Positions 27,359-36,175 of a stretch of 64,000 nt of DNA are shown here, piece after piece. The notes below the pieces were generated by a model, which saw only the letters and a program-made list of their open reading frames with translations, did no database searches and was not told the DNA's origin. Origin of the DNA: Plantactinospora sp039889035 (GTDB lineage: Bacteria; Actinomycetota; Actinomycetes; Mycobacteriales; Micromonosporaceae); the NCBI GenBank assembly GCA_039889035.1, contig JBDQQY010000020.1, positions 1 through 64,000 of the forward strand, given 5' to 3'. Position numbers and translations under genes: made by a program. The stretch's first letter is position 1. Each line of letters starts with the position of its first letter.

Positions 27359-28834
27359 GTGTCGCTGATGTCCGCACTCGACCACCAGCACACCGTCGCC
27401 CCACCGGGATACAGTCGCTGGCTGATACCACCGGCGGCACTCTCCGTGCATCTGTGCATCGGTCAGGCGTACGCGACGAGTGTCTACAAGAACTCCCTGA
27501 TCGCGCACTTCGACGCCAGCCAGACCGCGATCGGGGTGATCTTCAGCATCGCCATCGTGATGCTCGGGCTCTCGGCGGCGCTCGGCGGGACCTGGGTGGA
27601 GTCGAACGGGCCGCGCAAGGCGATGTTCGTCTCGGCCTGCTTCTGGGGCGCCGGTTTCCTGGTCGGCGCACTCGGCATCGCGACCGGGCAGCTCTGGCTG
27701 GTCTACCTCGGCTACGGCTTCCTCGGCGGCATCGGGCTCGGCATCGGCTACATCTCGCCGGTCTCCACGCTGATCAAGTGGTTCCCGGACCGCCCCGGGC
27801 TGGCCACCGGTCTGGCGATCATGGGCTTCGGCGGCGGCGCGATGGTGGCCAGCCCGCTCTCCCGGCAACTGCTCTCGGTCTACGACTCCGGCTACGACCC
27901 GGCCAACTCCGCCTCGGTCGCCTCCGGCGGCGCCCTGGTCGGGCTCTTCGTCACGCTGGGCGTCGGTTACTTCGCGATCATGATGTTCGGAGTGGTCAAC
28001 GTCCGGGTGCCGGCGCCGGGCTGGCGCCCCGCCGGCTTCGATCCGGGTACGGTGGCCGCCAAGCCCCTGGTGACCACGGCGAACGTCTCGGCGTCGAACG
28101 CGATCCGGACCCGGTCGTTCTGGCTGCTCTGGATCGTGCTGTTCTGCAACGTCACCGCCGGGATCGGGATCCTGGAACAGGCCAGCCCGATGATCCAGGA
28201 CTTCTTCCGGGACGGCGGCACCTCCAGCGTCACCATCGCGGCGGCCGGTGGCTTCGTCGGGCTGCTGTCGCTGTTCAACATGGCCGGCCGGTTCGTCTGG
28301 TCGTCCACCTCGGACGTGATCGGGCGCAAGCCGATCTACCTGGTCTACCTGGGCGTCGGCATGGTGCTGTACGCCCTGCTCGCCCTGGTCGGCTCCACCG
28401 CGACCGCGCTCTTCGTCCTGCTGGCCTGCGTCATCCTCTCCTTCTACGGCGGCGGCTTCGCCACCGTGCCGGCGTACCTGCGGGACCTGTTCGGCACCTA
28501 CCAGGTCGGCGCCATCCACGGCCGGCTGCTGACCGCCTGGTCGGCCGCGGGGATCGCCGGCCCTCTGATCATCAACGGCTTCCTGGACGCACAGGGCAGG
28601 CCGGGTACCCTCACCGCCTCCGCCTACCGGCCGGCGCTGTTCACCATGGTCGGTGTACTGGCCATCGGGTTCGCGGCGAACCTGCTGATCCGGCCGGTGC
28701 CGGACCGCTTCCACGAGCCGGCCCGGACGGCGGACACACCGGTTCCGGACACCACAGAGGGTGAGCGGTCCGACACCCCCGACGCCGCCACGGCCGCCGA
28801 GGCGACCGGGACCGAGAGGAGCACCACCCGATGA
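27359..28834 (+). CDS. OFA-type MFS transporter
   Basis: The 491-aa protein has about 12 hydrophobic helices and begins YSRWLIPPAALSVHLCIGQAY, which with the VYKNSL segment, GFLGGIGLGIGYISPVSTLIKW and KWFPDRPGLATG is typical of the oxalate/formate antiporter-like subfamily of MFS carriers. Substrates are small carboxylates such as oxalate, formate or lactate in studied relatives; here unknown. The hydrophilic C-tail of about 40 residues is acidic. It overlaps the next gene by 4 bp (ATGA), which encodes a probable small subunit. Confidence 0.9.
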   Translation: MSLMSALDHQHTVAPPGYSRWLIPPAALSVHLCIGQAYATSVYKNSLIAHFDASQTAIGVIFSIAIVMLGLSAALGGTWVESNGPRKAMFVSACFWGAGFLVGALGIATGQLWLVYLGYGFLGGIGLGIGYISPVSTLIKWFPDRPGLATGLAIMGFGGGAMVASPLSRQLLSVYDSGYDPANSASVASGGALVGLFVTLGVGYFAIMMFGVVNVRVPAPGWRPAGFDPGTVAAKPLVTTANVSASNAIRTRSFWLLWIVLFCNVTAGIGILEQASPMIQDFFRDGGTSSVTIAAAGGFVGLLSLFNMAGRFVWSSTSDVIGRKPIYLVYLGVGMVLYALLALVGSTATALFVLLACVILSFYGGGFATVPAYLRDLFGTYQVGAIHGRLLTAWSAAGIAGPLIINGFLDAQGRPGTLTASAYRPALFTMVGVLAIGFAANLLIRPVPDRFHEPARTADTPVPDTTEGERSDTPDAATAAEATGTERSTTR

Positions 28835-28953
28835 CCGGGCAACCGAACAACCAGTCCGGCCGACTCTGGATCTCGTGGCTGCTGGTCGCCGCACTCCTCG
28901 GGTACGGCGTCGTACAGACCGTCATCACCGCGGCGAAGCTCTTCACCGGTTGA
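28831..28953 (+). CDS. MFS transporter small subunit, 40 aa single-pass protein
   Basis: ATG overlaps the transporter stop as ATGA. The peptide has a short polar N-terminus, one hydrophobic helix (LWISWLLVAALLGYGVVQTV) and a short tail. Small single-span proteins directly after OFA-type transporters are a recurring arrangement and are annotated as MFS small subunits. It probably associates with the carrier in the membrane. It would be missed by ORF callers with a length limit. Confidence 0.75.
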   Translation: MTGQPNNQSGRLWISWLLVAALLGYGVVQTVITAAKLFTG

Positions 28954-29205
28954 CCCCGGATTGCCCACCCCCGGGGGGCAGCCAACTCCACCGATCGTGA
29001 AACATAATCGGCACGGGACTCATCCCCCCGGCCCGTTTTCCCGTACCTGATGTGGGTCGGCCCGCCGTCGAGCGACGCGCGGCGGTACGACTCCGCCCAA
29101 AGTGGCGCGATCAGGACGGGGCACAATGGGCGGCCGTGCTCGTCGCGCGACGAGCGGGCAGGCGGGGCGCGGTGGTGGGCGCCGAGGCGGAAGATCGAGG
29201 AGCAG
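28954..29205. other. Intergenic region upstream of the heme-type membrane gene, 252 bp
   Basis: It contains a GC-rich hairpin-like run near 28971-28980 and a CATAAT hexamer at 29003-29008 that could be a -10 element, without a convincing -35. Nothing else is evident. Confidence 0.35.
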
Positions 29206-31005
29206 ATGGCCCGGACGAGACAGATGCAGCGTGCCAGCGTCCCCATGAGCTTCACCAGCCGGGGAAGCACACCCAAGCCGCAGGGTGCGGTAGCGGTGCT
29301 CGTCGTCTCGACACTGGCGGCGGCGTGGGCGGCGGCGATGCTGAGCCCGATCGGTGGGCTGATCAACGCCTACATGTTCGTCTACATGACGTTCTTCGCC
29401 GGACCGGCCACCCTGGTGTCACTGAGCCTGACCGTGATGGTCGGTCTGGTGGCGACCGACCGGATCGTCCTGCTGATCCGGCACCGGGTACTGCTCCAGT
29501 CGGCCCACCGGTCCCTCGGCATCATCGCGGTCTTCTGCCTGGTGCTGCACGTGCTGACGAAGATCGCGGCCGGGCACATCAGCCCGGACAAGGCGCTGCT
29601 GCCGTTCGTCAACGGCGCCAACGTCTACGTCGGGCTGGGCACCGTCGCCGGGGCGATGATGGTGGCGGTGCTCTGGACCGGTCTGGTCCGGGCCCGGTTC
29701 GCCGGAGTCGGCAAGCCGTGGCTGTGGCGGACGCTGCACAGCATCTCGTACGCCGCCTGGCCGATCGCGCTGGTGCACGGGCTCCAGGCCGGTCGGGCCG
29801 CGGCCACCTGGGTCACCCTCAGCTATCTGCTCTGCGTGGCTCTCGTGCTGGCGTTGCTGGGTGTCCGGCTCTCGGTCACGCTGGGCCGCAAGCGTGCCGA
29901 GCAGGGCCAGATCACCGGTGCGCTGTCGCCGGTCGGCCGGCCCGGCAAGCCGGGGCGGCCGGGCAAGCCGGGTAAGCCGGGCCCGATCGGCCGGACCAGT
30001 TCGATGGCGCCGGCCAAGCGCCGGACCGCCGACGAGATCCGGGCCAGCCGAGCCAACTCCCCGGGCCGGGACAGCGGCCGGAGCCGGCGCACCCGGTGGG
30101 AGGACGACACCTTCGCCGGCCGGCGCGGCGGCCGGGGCACCCGCTGGGACGACCCGGACACCCTGAGCGGCCGGCGCGGCGAGCCGGGGAGCAGGTCCGC
30201 CCGCGGCGACCGGGACACCTACGGCGGCCGGATGGACGACACCCAGGGCGGCGGCCGGCGTCGCCGGGAGAGCCTCTCCGACCTGCGCGGCGGTTCGGAG
30301 GCGGCGATCGACGCCTGGGCCCTGGCCGGAGAGCTGGACAGCACCCACGCACCCCGGGGCCGGTCCGACCGGTTCGCGGTGCCCGAGGTGCCGCCGCCCG
30401 GCAGCATGTCGGCCGGGGCGGACCCCGACGGCGACCTCACCGACGCCGAGGTGCCCTGGGACAGCCCACGGCGCTGGGCCGCCGACGGGACGGGAGACCC
30501 GTGGGAGCGTCCACGCGGCGGCGAGGACGACGCGATGTACCGCCGGCCGCGCGCCTGGGACGACACGTCGGCCGGCACCGACCGCGACGAGCCCGGCGAG
30601 AGCCGGCGGTCGCGCCGGGACACCGACGGCTCGGGCCGGCGGTCGTGGCGGGAGCCCGAGGACGAGCCGACGTCGACCGGTGCCACCCGGGCTGGCCGGC
30701 GACGGCGGGCCGCCGACGAGGAACCGGCCGACCGTTCCGGACGGCACAGCCGGGCGCGCGGCGGGGAGGACGCCGAGGAGAGCACCGCGGAGTGGGGCCG
30801 GGCCGCCCGGTACGAGCCGAACCTCGTCGCCCGGGCGGACGACGACGATGACGACGACGACAAGCCAGCCCTGATCGACCTCGCCACCCGCCGGTCCCGC
30901 AGGTCCGACGAGCCGCCCAGCCGGTCCTCCCGGCGCGGGGACGACTCGGACGAGGCGGCCGAGGAGGGCGCGTACTGGACCAGTCTGAAAGGTGAAGCGC
31001 GGTGA
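29206..31005 (+). CDS. Ferric-reductase-like transmembrane protein with long disordered tail
   Basis: The 599-aa protein has about six membrane helices in residues 25-230. His residues suited to heme b are placed in consecutive helices (RSLGIIAVFCLVLHVLTK; RTLHSISYAAWPIALVHGL). This pattern matches ferric reductase-like/YedZ-type membrane domains. After about 240, a short collagen-like PGKPGRPGKPGKPGP tract leads into over 300 charged, Arg/Asp/Ser-rich residues with a poly-Asp run, certainly disordered. The ATG at 29206 follows GAGGAG. Its stop overlaps the start of a NuoF-like gene, suggesting transfer of electrons from NADH to the heme protein. Confidence 0.82.
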   Translation: MARTRQMQRASVPMSFTSRGSTPKPQGAVAVLVVSTLAAAWAAAMLSPIGGLINAYMFVYMTFFAGPATLVSLSLTVMVGLVATDRIVLLIRHRVLLQSAHRSLGIIAVFCLVLHVLTKIAAGHISPDKALLPFVNGANVYVGLGTVAGAMMVAVLWTGLVRARFAGVGKPWLWRTLHSISYAAWPIALVHGLQAGRAAATWVTLSYLLCVALVLALLGVRLSVTLGRKRAEQGQITGALSPVGRPGKPGRPGKPGKPGPIGRTSSMAPAKRRTADEIRASRANSPGRDSGRSRRTRWEDDTFAGRRGGRGTRWDDPDTLSGRRGEPGSRSARGDRDTYGGRMDDTQGGGRRRRESLSDLRGGSEAAIDAWALAGELDSTHAPRGRSDRFAVPEVPPPGSMSAGADPDGDLTDAEVPWDSPRRWAADGTGDPWERPRGGEDDAMYRRPRAWDDTSAGTDRDEPGESRRSRRDTDGSGRRSWREPEDEPTSTGATRAGRRRRAADEEPADRSGRHSRARGGEDAEESTAEWGRAARYEPNLVARADDDDDDDDKPALIDLATRRSRRSDEPPSRSSRRGDDSDEAAEEGAYWTSLKGEAR

Positions 31006-32471
31006 GTCTGACCGCCGTACCCCCGGTCGCCTGCTTCGGCGAGCCCCGGCTCACCGCCGGGTTCGACGAGTTCGGCCGGCTCGACCTTGCCGCGCACGAG
31101 ATGGTGCACGGTGCCGTCAATCCGCTCTCCCCCAAGGGCCTGCTCCGGCTGGTCGAGGGAATCGAACTGAAGGGCAAGGGTGGCGCCGGCTTCCCGTTCG
31201 CCCGCAAGTTCCGGGCGGTGCTGGAGTCGGCGGACCGCCAGGACCTGCCGACCGTCGTGGTGGTGAACGCGACCGAGGGCGAGCCCGGCGCCTGGAAGGA
31301 CAAGGCGCTGCTGACCCGCGCGCCGCACCTGATCCTGGACGGGGCCGCGATCGCCGCCTACGCCCTGGACGCCGACGAGATCGTCATCGGCGTCGCCGAC
31401 GACGGCATCGGCGAGGCGTCGCTGACCGCCGCGCTGGCCGAGCGCCGGATGCCGGTACGCACCGGCATCGTCACCGTGCCGCACCGGTTCATCTCCGGCG
31501 AGGGCGGCGCCCTGGTGCGCGGGATCAACGGCGAGGCGCACATCCCCCCGGGGCGCAAGGTGCGGGCCAGCGACACCGGGGTGGGCGGCCTGCCGACGCT
31601 GCTCTCCAACGCCGAGACGTACGCCCAGCTCGCCCTGGCGGCCCGGCTCGGCCCGTACGAGTACGGCACGGTCGGCACCGCCGACGAGCCCGGCACGGTG
31701 CTGCTCACCGTGACCGGTGCCGCCGGACGGCCGGCGGTGGTGGAGTGCCCGACCGGCATTCCACTGCGGGACGTGCTGGAACTCTGCGAGACACCGGCGG
31801 GGCCGGGTGTGCTGACCGGCGGGTACCACGGCAAGTGGATCAGCGCGGAGGGCGCCGCCACCGCCGAGGTGTCCCGGGCCGGTTTCGCCAAGGTCGGCGG
31901 CGCGCTCGGCGCCGGCATCATCATGCCATTGAGCGCCGAGGTGTGCCCGCTCGGCGAGGCCGCCCAGGTCGTCACCTACCTGGCCGGGGAGTCCGCCGGG
32001 CAGTGCGGGCCGTGCCGGCTCGGCCTGCCGGACCTGGCCCGGTCGCTGGACCTGATCGTCGGCGGCAGCGCCGCCGCCGAGGTGGTCCGGGCGGCGGCCG
32101 GTGCGGTGAAGGGTCGCGGCGCGTGCAGCCACCCCGACGGCACGGCGCGGTTCGCCACCTCGGCGCTGGAGATCTTCACCGAGGACCTGGAGGCGCACGC
32201 CGCCCGGGGCACCTGCGGCAAGAAGGTGAAGGGCATCCTCGGGCTGCCCAACGCGGCCGACGCCCCGACCTCGAAGCTGGTGGTGGACTGGTCCCGCTGT
32301 GACGGGCACGGGCTCTGCGCCAGCGTGGTGCCGGAGTTCGTCCGGCTGGACTCCAACGGCTTCCCGTCGTTCCCGTCCACCCCGGTGCCGACCTGGCTGG
32401 AGGGGGGCGCCCGCAAGGCGGTACGGATGTGCCCGGCCCTGGCCCTGCGGATGACCCCGGTCAACGGCTGA
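31002..32471 (+). CDS. NuoF-like NADH:FMN oxidoreductase fused to a ferredoxin domain
   Basis: The 489-aa protein has the NuoF51 FMN/NADH core with GKGGAGFPFARKF and NATEGEPGAWKDK, a SLBB-like middle, and the 4Fe-4S motif ESAGQCGPCRLG with a later Cys (GRGACSH). From about residue 420 a ferredoxin-like domain follows (CDGHGLC and CPALAL). It is cytoplasmic, begins at a GTG overlapping the membrane gene stop, and ends at a strong terminator. The likely role is to pass electrons from NADH to the membrane heme partner. The electron acceptor beyond that is unknown. Confidence 0.9.
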   Translation: MSLTAVPPVACFGEPRLTAGFDEFGRLDLAAHEMVHGAVNPLSPKGLLRLVEGIELKGKGGAGFPFARKFRAVLESADRQDLPTVVVVNATEGEPGAWKDKALLTRAPHLILDGAAIAAYALDADEIVIGVADDGIGEASLTAALAERRMPVRTGIVTVPHRFISGEGGALVRGINGEAHIPPGRKVRASDTGVGGLPTLLSNAETYAQLALAARLGPYEYGTVGTADEPGTVLLTVTGAAGRPAVVECPTGIPLRDVLELCETPAGPGVLTGGYHGKWISAEGAATAEVSRAGFAKVGGALGAGIIMPLSAEVCPLGEAAQVVTYLAGESAGQCGPCRLGLPDLARSLDLIVGGSAAAEVVRAAAGAVKGRGACSHPDGTARFATSALEIFTEDLEAHAARGTCGKKVKGILGLPNAADAPTSKLVVDWSRCDGHGLCASVVPEFVRLDSNGFPSFPSTPVPTWLEGGARKAVRMCPALALRMTPVNG

Positions 32472-32480
32472 TCGTTCACC

Positions 32481-32505
32481 CGGCCGGAAGGCTCCCTTCC
32501 GGCCG
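32481..32505 (+). terminator. Strong hairpin after the NuoF-like gene
   Basis: GGCCGGAAGG at 32482-32491 and CCTTCCGGCC at 32495-32504 form a perfect stem, extended by one outer C-G pair, around a CTC loop. It begins 10 bp after the stop codon. Confidence 0.75.
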
Positions 32506-32556
32506 CCCTCGCCACCCGGCCGCGTACCGGACAGCGGCACGGGCGAGGATGGGTCC

Positions 32557-33384
32557 GTGGAAGACGATCTTCTCCTTGCCCGGCGGGCCGCGCTGACCGG
32601 TGCCGCCGTCGCCCTCCGGTACTTCGCCGACCTCGACCGGCTCGACCGGGAGCGGAAGGCGGACGGCAGCGTGGTGACCGAGGCTGACCGGGCGGTCGAG
32701 GCCACCATCCGGGAGGTACTGGCCGGGGCGCGGCCCGACGACGCGATCCTGGGCGAGGAGGTCGGGCAGACCGGGCGGGCCGCCCGGCGCTGGATCGTCG
32801 ACCCGATCGACGGTACGGCCCAGTTCGTCGCCGGGGACGACCGCTGGCAGGTACTCGTCGCGCTGGAGGAGGCCGGCGAGATCGTCGTCGGGGTGGCCGC
32901 GCTGCCGGCACAGCGGACGATCTGGTGGGCCCGGCGCGGCGCCGGTGCCTACCAGGCGGAGATCTCCGGGACCGAGGTGACCGGAGAACGGCTCCTCCGC
33001 TCCGGTGGATCCGGCGCGGCCGACCCGCTGTCCGGCAGCCGGCTCGGGGTGGTACCGCCGGACGAGCAGGTCTATCCGGCCGAACGCGAGATGATCGCCC
33101 CGCTGCGGGCGGTCAGCACACCGACGTCGTGGCGTACCCACCCCGCGCTGCTGGTGGCGCGGGGCGAGCTGGACCTCGCGGTGCAGACCCGGGGGCAGGT
33201 CTGGGACTTCGCCGCCACCTCGCTGATCGTGACCGAGGCCGGTGGCCGGTACAGCGGATTCGACGGGCGGTCCCGACCGGCCGCCGGACCGTCGCTGTTC
33301 GCCCGGAGCCCGGCGCTGCACGCTGCCGCGCTGCGCCAACTCGGCAGCGCCGGCCACCAGGGCGCGGCGACCGGCTCAGCCTGA
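32557..33384 (+). CDS. Inositol monophosphatase family phosphatase
   Basis: The 275-aa protein has the lithium-sensitive phosphatase signature: GEEVG with the metal-binding Glu, WIVDPIDGT with Asp-x-Asp, and WDFAATSLIVTEAGG for the third metal site. Its substrates could be inositol phosphate, histidinol phosphate or another sugar phosphate; actinobacterial histidinol-phosphatase HisN belongs here. It starts at GTG. The stop overlaps the 3' end of the convergent methyltransferase gene by 9 bp. Confidence 0.9.
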   Translation: MEDDLLLARRAALTGAAVALRYFADLDRLDRERKADGSVVTEADRAVEATIREVLAGARPDDAILGEEVGQTGRAARRWIVDPIDGTAQFVAGDDRWQVLVALEEAGEIVVGVAALPAQRTIWWARRGAGAYQAEISGTEVTGERLLRSGGSGAADPLSGSRLGVVPPDEQVYPAEREMIAPLRAVSTPTSWRTHPALLVARGELDLAVQTRGQVWDFAATSLIVTEAGGRYSGFDGRSRPAAGPSLFARSPALHAAALRQLGSAGHQGAATGSA

Positions 33385-34047
33385 CCGGCGGGCCCGGACG
33401 GCGAAGACGATCGGGGTGGGTGTGCCGCCCTCGGCGAACCGCTCGAGGGCCAGCCCGGCGTCCAGGAACATGTGCAGCAGCTCGGGCAGCGGATGGTGTG
33501 TCGCACCGACCTTGTCCCGGATCCCCTGGTCGGTCCAGGACTCCTTCGTCCAGTTGCTGTCCCGGTAACCGGGGCGGATCAGCACCGCGTTCCGGTCGGC
33601 GCGGTCGGCGAAACCGCCGCAGAAACACGGGTGGACGCCGACGTGCACGAAGGTCCCGCCGGGGGCCAGCACCCGGGCCGCCTCCCGGAGCACCGCCGGG
33701 TATCCGGGCATGTCGGTGTGCACCATCACCGCGACGACCGCCGGCAGCGCACCGTCCCGGACCGGCAGCCGGGTGGCGTCGCCCCGCACGGTCGGCAGGC
33801 GGCCGTGGGCGTACCGGAGCATGCCGGCCGAGAGGTCGACCCCGAGCGGCGTCCGGCCGAGGGCACGGACCGTGCCGGCGTACGCACCGGTGCCGCAGCC
33901 GAGTTCCAGGCAGGGTCCCTCGCCGGGGCCCAGCAGCAGACGCAGGGTCCGGCCGATCTCCAGATCGTCGTCGGCGATGGTGCGTTGGGGCAGGAACTCC
34001 GCCTCGTACCAGTCGGCGATCTCGTCGTACGCCGCGCCACCACGCAT
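33376..34047 (-). CDS. Class I SAM-dependent methyltransferase
   Basis: The 223-aa protein has the SAM-binding LELGCGTGAYAG motif I, VDLSAGMLRYA motif II and LAPGGTFVHVGVHP near motif post-III. It begins YDEIADWYEAEF, like small ubiE/menG-type methyltransferases. It starts at the ATG at 34047 after GGGGGAGGA. The acceptor is unknown, and the gene stands alone. Confidence 0.88.
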   Translation of the reverse strand: MRGGAAYDEIADWYEAEFLPQRTIADDDLEIGRTLRLLLGPGEGPCLELGCGTGAYAGTVRALGRTPLGVDLSAGMLRYAHGRLPTVRGDATRLPVRDGALPAVVAVMVHTDMPGYPAVLREAARVLAPGGTFVHVGVHPCFCGGFADRADRNAVLIRPGYRDSNWTKESWTDQGIRDKVGATHHPLPELLHMFLDAGLALERFAEGGTPTPIVFAVRARRSG

Positions 34048-34215
34048 CGGTTCCTCCCCCGGTCGGCTGCACGGTTCCGGTTCCATTTCCGCATCACCCG
34101 GCAGTGCCGGGCCAGCCGTGTTCGCTCAGGGCGCAGGCCGGACCTGGGCAGCAGGCGCGGATGGCGACGGTCGGCCGGGTGCCCGGCCGACCGTCGGATC
34201 AGCGGGTGAGCGGCA

Positions 34216-35907
34216 TCAGGGCGTGCCGGGCAGCAGCACGTCGAGGAAGGCGTTGCTGAACACCCGGTGCGGGTCGTACCCGTTCAGTTCCGCCACCGCC
34301 CGGTCCCAGGTCGGGTCGGGCGCGTGCCGGTAGGAGTCCGGCACCGTCCGGGTCAGCATGGTCGGGTCGGCCCAGGCGGCGGAGTCGGTGTAGCCCCAGC
34401 CCTTCGACCACTCGACCCGGCTGCCCGCGTACGAGCCGGTGTAGTTGGTGAAGAAGAAGGTCTCCAGCTCCCGGTAGAAGGCGTGCGCCCGGGGCGCGGT
34501 CGGGAAGGTCAGCACGTCGAACCAGACCACGGTGTCCCACTCCGGGTGATCGGCCCGGGGCCGGGCCGCGGAGAGCGCCGGCGGCTCCGCCCCGGGTACG
34601 CCGACGTCGGCGGCCCGGTCCAGCCCGGCGACCCGGATCTCCACCTGGCCGGTGACCGGGAACTCCCCCCGGGCCTGGTACCCGGCCAACTGCCGCTGGT
34701 AGAACCGGGCGAACTCGTGCACCACCCGCTGGATCGAGCCCCGGTTGGTGTGCACCGCGTACCCGTTGGCGGTCTCCCGCAGGGTGGTCGGCTTGACGTA
34801 GAGCAGCAGGTTCTTCGACGGCCCCCACAGGTCGGTGGCGAGCGTGCCGGTCAGCCCGGCGGCGGCGGCGGTGTACTGCACCTGCCCGAACGTCGGGGTC
34901 AGCGCCCACGCCCCGTTCAGCAGTTGCTCGGCCAGCTCCGAGACCGGCTCCGGGACGTTGTCGGAGAAGACGTAGTTGTACGGGGTGACCACCGGGCGGG
35001 AGGTCAGCGGCCGGGTCGGGCTGACGCTCCAGACCTTGAGCCACGGGTTCTCGGTGAAGGCGAACCAGATCGCCTCGACCCGCCCGGCCGCCGCGACGTG
35101 ACTGGCCAGGGTACGGCCGCCGGTGCCCGGGGCGGCGAACAGCTCCGACGCGGGGATGTCGACCCGGCTGACGCACCGGAGGTTCTGGTTGGCCCCGACC
35201 CGCATCGTCACCTCGGTGACGAACGCCCGGCCGACGTGGGTGAGCAGCGCCGTACAGTCCGGATCCGAGCGGTCGAAGGTGCGCAGCGCGTACTCGCCGG
35301 CCGCCGCGTCCCAGACCACGGCGGTGAGCGACAGGATGAGGTTGCTCAGCGACCCGTAGGTGTGCCCGGGTGCCAGCGTCTCGCCGTCGGCCGGCACGCT
35401 GGTGCCGTGGCCGTTGATCGCCAGCACCCCGCCGACGCTCAGGTCGCCGGGGGCGGGAGTGTTGGTCACGCCGAGCCCGTGCTCCTCCAGGAACGCGAGG
35501 AAGTCGTCCATCGAGGCGCCGGCCTGCACGCGTACCGCCGCGGGCGCGGTGGAGAGTACCGCCATCGAGGTCAGGTGCCGGGTGGTGTCCACCAGGATGG
35601 TCCGGTCGGCGGCACCGTCGGCCGGTACGGTCAGCGGTGCCCAGGTGTGCCGGTAGCCCCGGGCCCGCACCGAGTAGCCGTTCCGGTACGCCCAGTTGGT
35701 CACGGTCACCACGTCGGCCGCCGTCCGGGGGGTACAGGTCCAGACGCCGTCCGCCTGGATCTCGCCGGCCCAGTTGCGGTACGCCGCGCGCTCGACGGGT
35801 ACCTCCGCCGGAAAGTCCGGCGGTGCCGGGCGGTCCCCCGGCGTCCACAGTGTGCCCAGTGCCGTCACGGCGGACGCTTCGAGGAAGCCGCGTCGGGTGA
35901 GAGCCAT
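34216..35907 (-). CDS. Secreted VAO-type FAD oxidase, cholesterol oxidase type II-like
   Basis: The 563-aa protein begins with a Tat signal (LTRRGFLEAS plus hydrophobic stretch). The FAD-binding PCMH domain contains NGHGTSVP, where the type II cholesterol oxidase has a covalently bound His. The opening PPDFPAEVPVERAAYRNWAGEI-like segment and the long substrate domain match the cholesterol oxidase substrate-binding family. It would oxidise a sterol or a related alcohol outside the cell, producing H2O2. Substrate is inferred only. The ATG at 35907 follows AGAGGGGA; upstream frame is not used. Confidence 0.85.
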   Translation of the reverse strand: MALTRRGFLEASAVTALGTLWTPGDRPAPPDFPAEVPVERAAYRNWAGEIQADGVWTCTPRTAADVVTVTNWAYRNGYSVRARGYRHTWAPLTVPADGAADRTILVDTTRHLTSMAVLSTAPAAVRVQAGASMDDFLAFLEEHGLGVTNTPAPGDLSVGGVLAINGHGTSVPADGETLAPGHTYGSLSNLILSLTAVVWDAAAGEYALRTFDRSDPDCTALLTHVGRAFVTEVTMRVGANQNLRCVSRVDIPASELFAAPGTGGRTLASHVAAAGRVEAIWFAFTENPWLKVWSVSPTRPLTSRPVVTPYNYVFSDNVPEPVSELAEQLLNGAWALTPTFGQVQYTAAAAGLTGTLATDLWGPSKNLLLYVKPTTLRETANGYAVHTNRGSIQRVVHEFARFYQRQLAGYQARGEFPVTGQVEIRVAGLDRAADVGVPGAEPPALSAARPRADHPEWDTVVWFDVLTFPTAPRAHAFYRELETFFFTNYTGSYAGSRVEWSKGWGYTDSAAWADPTMLTRTVPDSYRHAPDPTWDRAVAELNGYDPHRVFSNAFLDVLLPGTP

Positions 35908-36163
35908 CTCGTTCCCCTCTGCTCGGACAAGGTCGACGCCGGCCGCGAAAAGATCGTTGCCGGCGCGAAATGATCGCGCCTTACCCCCGGGGCCGGTCGC
36001 CGGAACTCGGTCGGGCGGACAAATGGGGGTCGCTGAGCAAAGCGACAACGCCGGCACACCGCCGTCAACAGCGGCACATCACCGCCAAGCCGGCGGCGGT
36101 GACTCGGTGAGAACCCAGCCCGGCACTCCGCGCCCGACACCGGCCGCCGGGCCGCCGTTTCAC

Positions 36164-36169
36164 TAGAGT
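36164..36169 (+). promoter_or_regulatory. -10 element of prs-like gene (leaderless)
   Basis: TAGAGT lies 6 nt before the GTG start, with no Shine-Dalgarno between. This spacing implies transcription starts at or very near the start codon. Confidence 0.45.
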
Positions 36170-36175
36170 GGCCCC

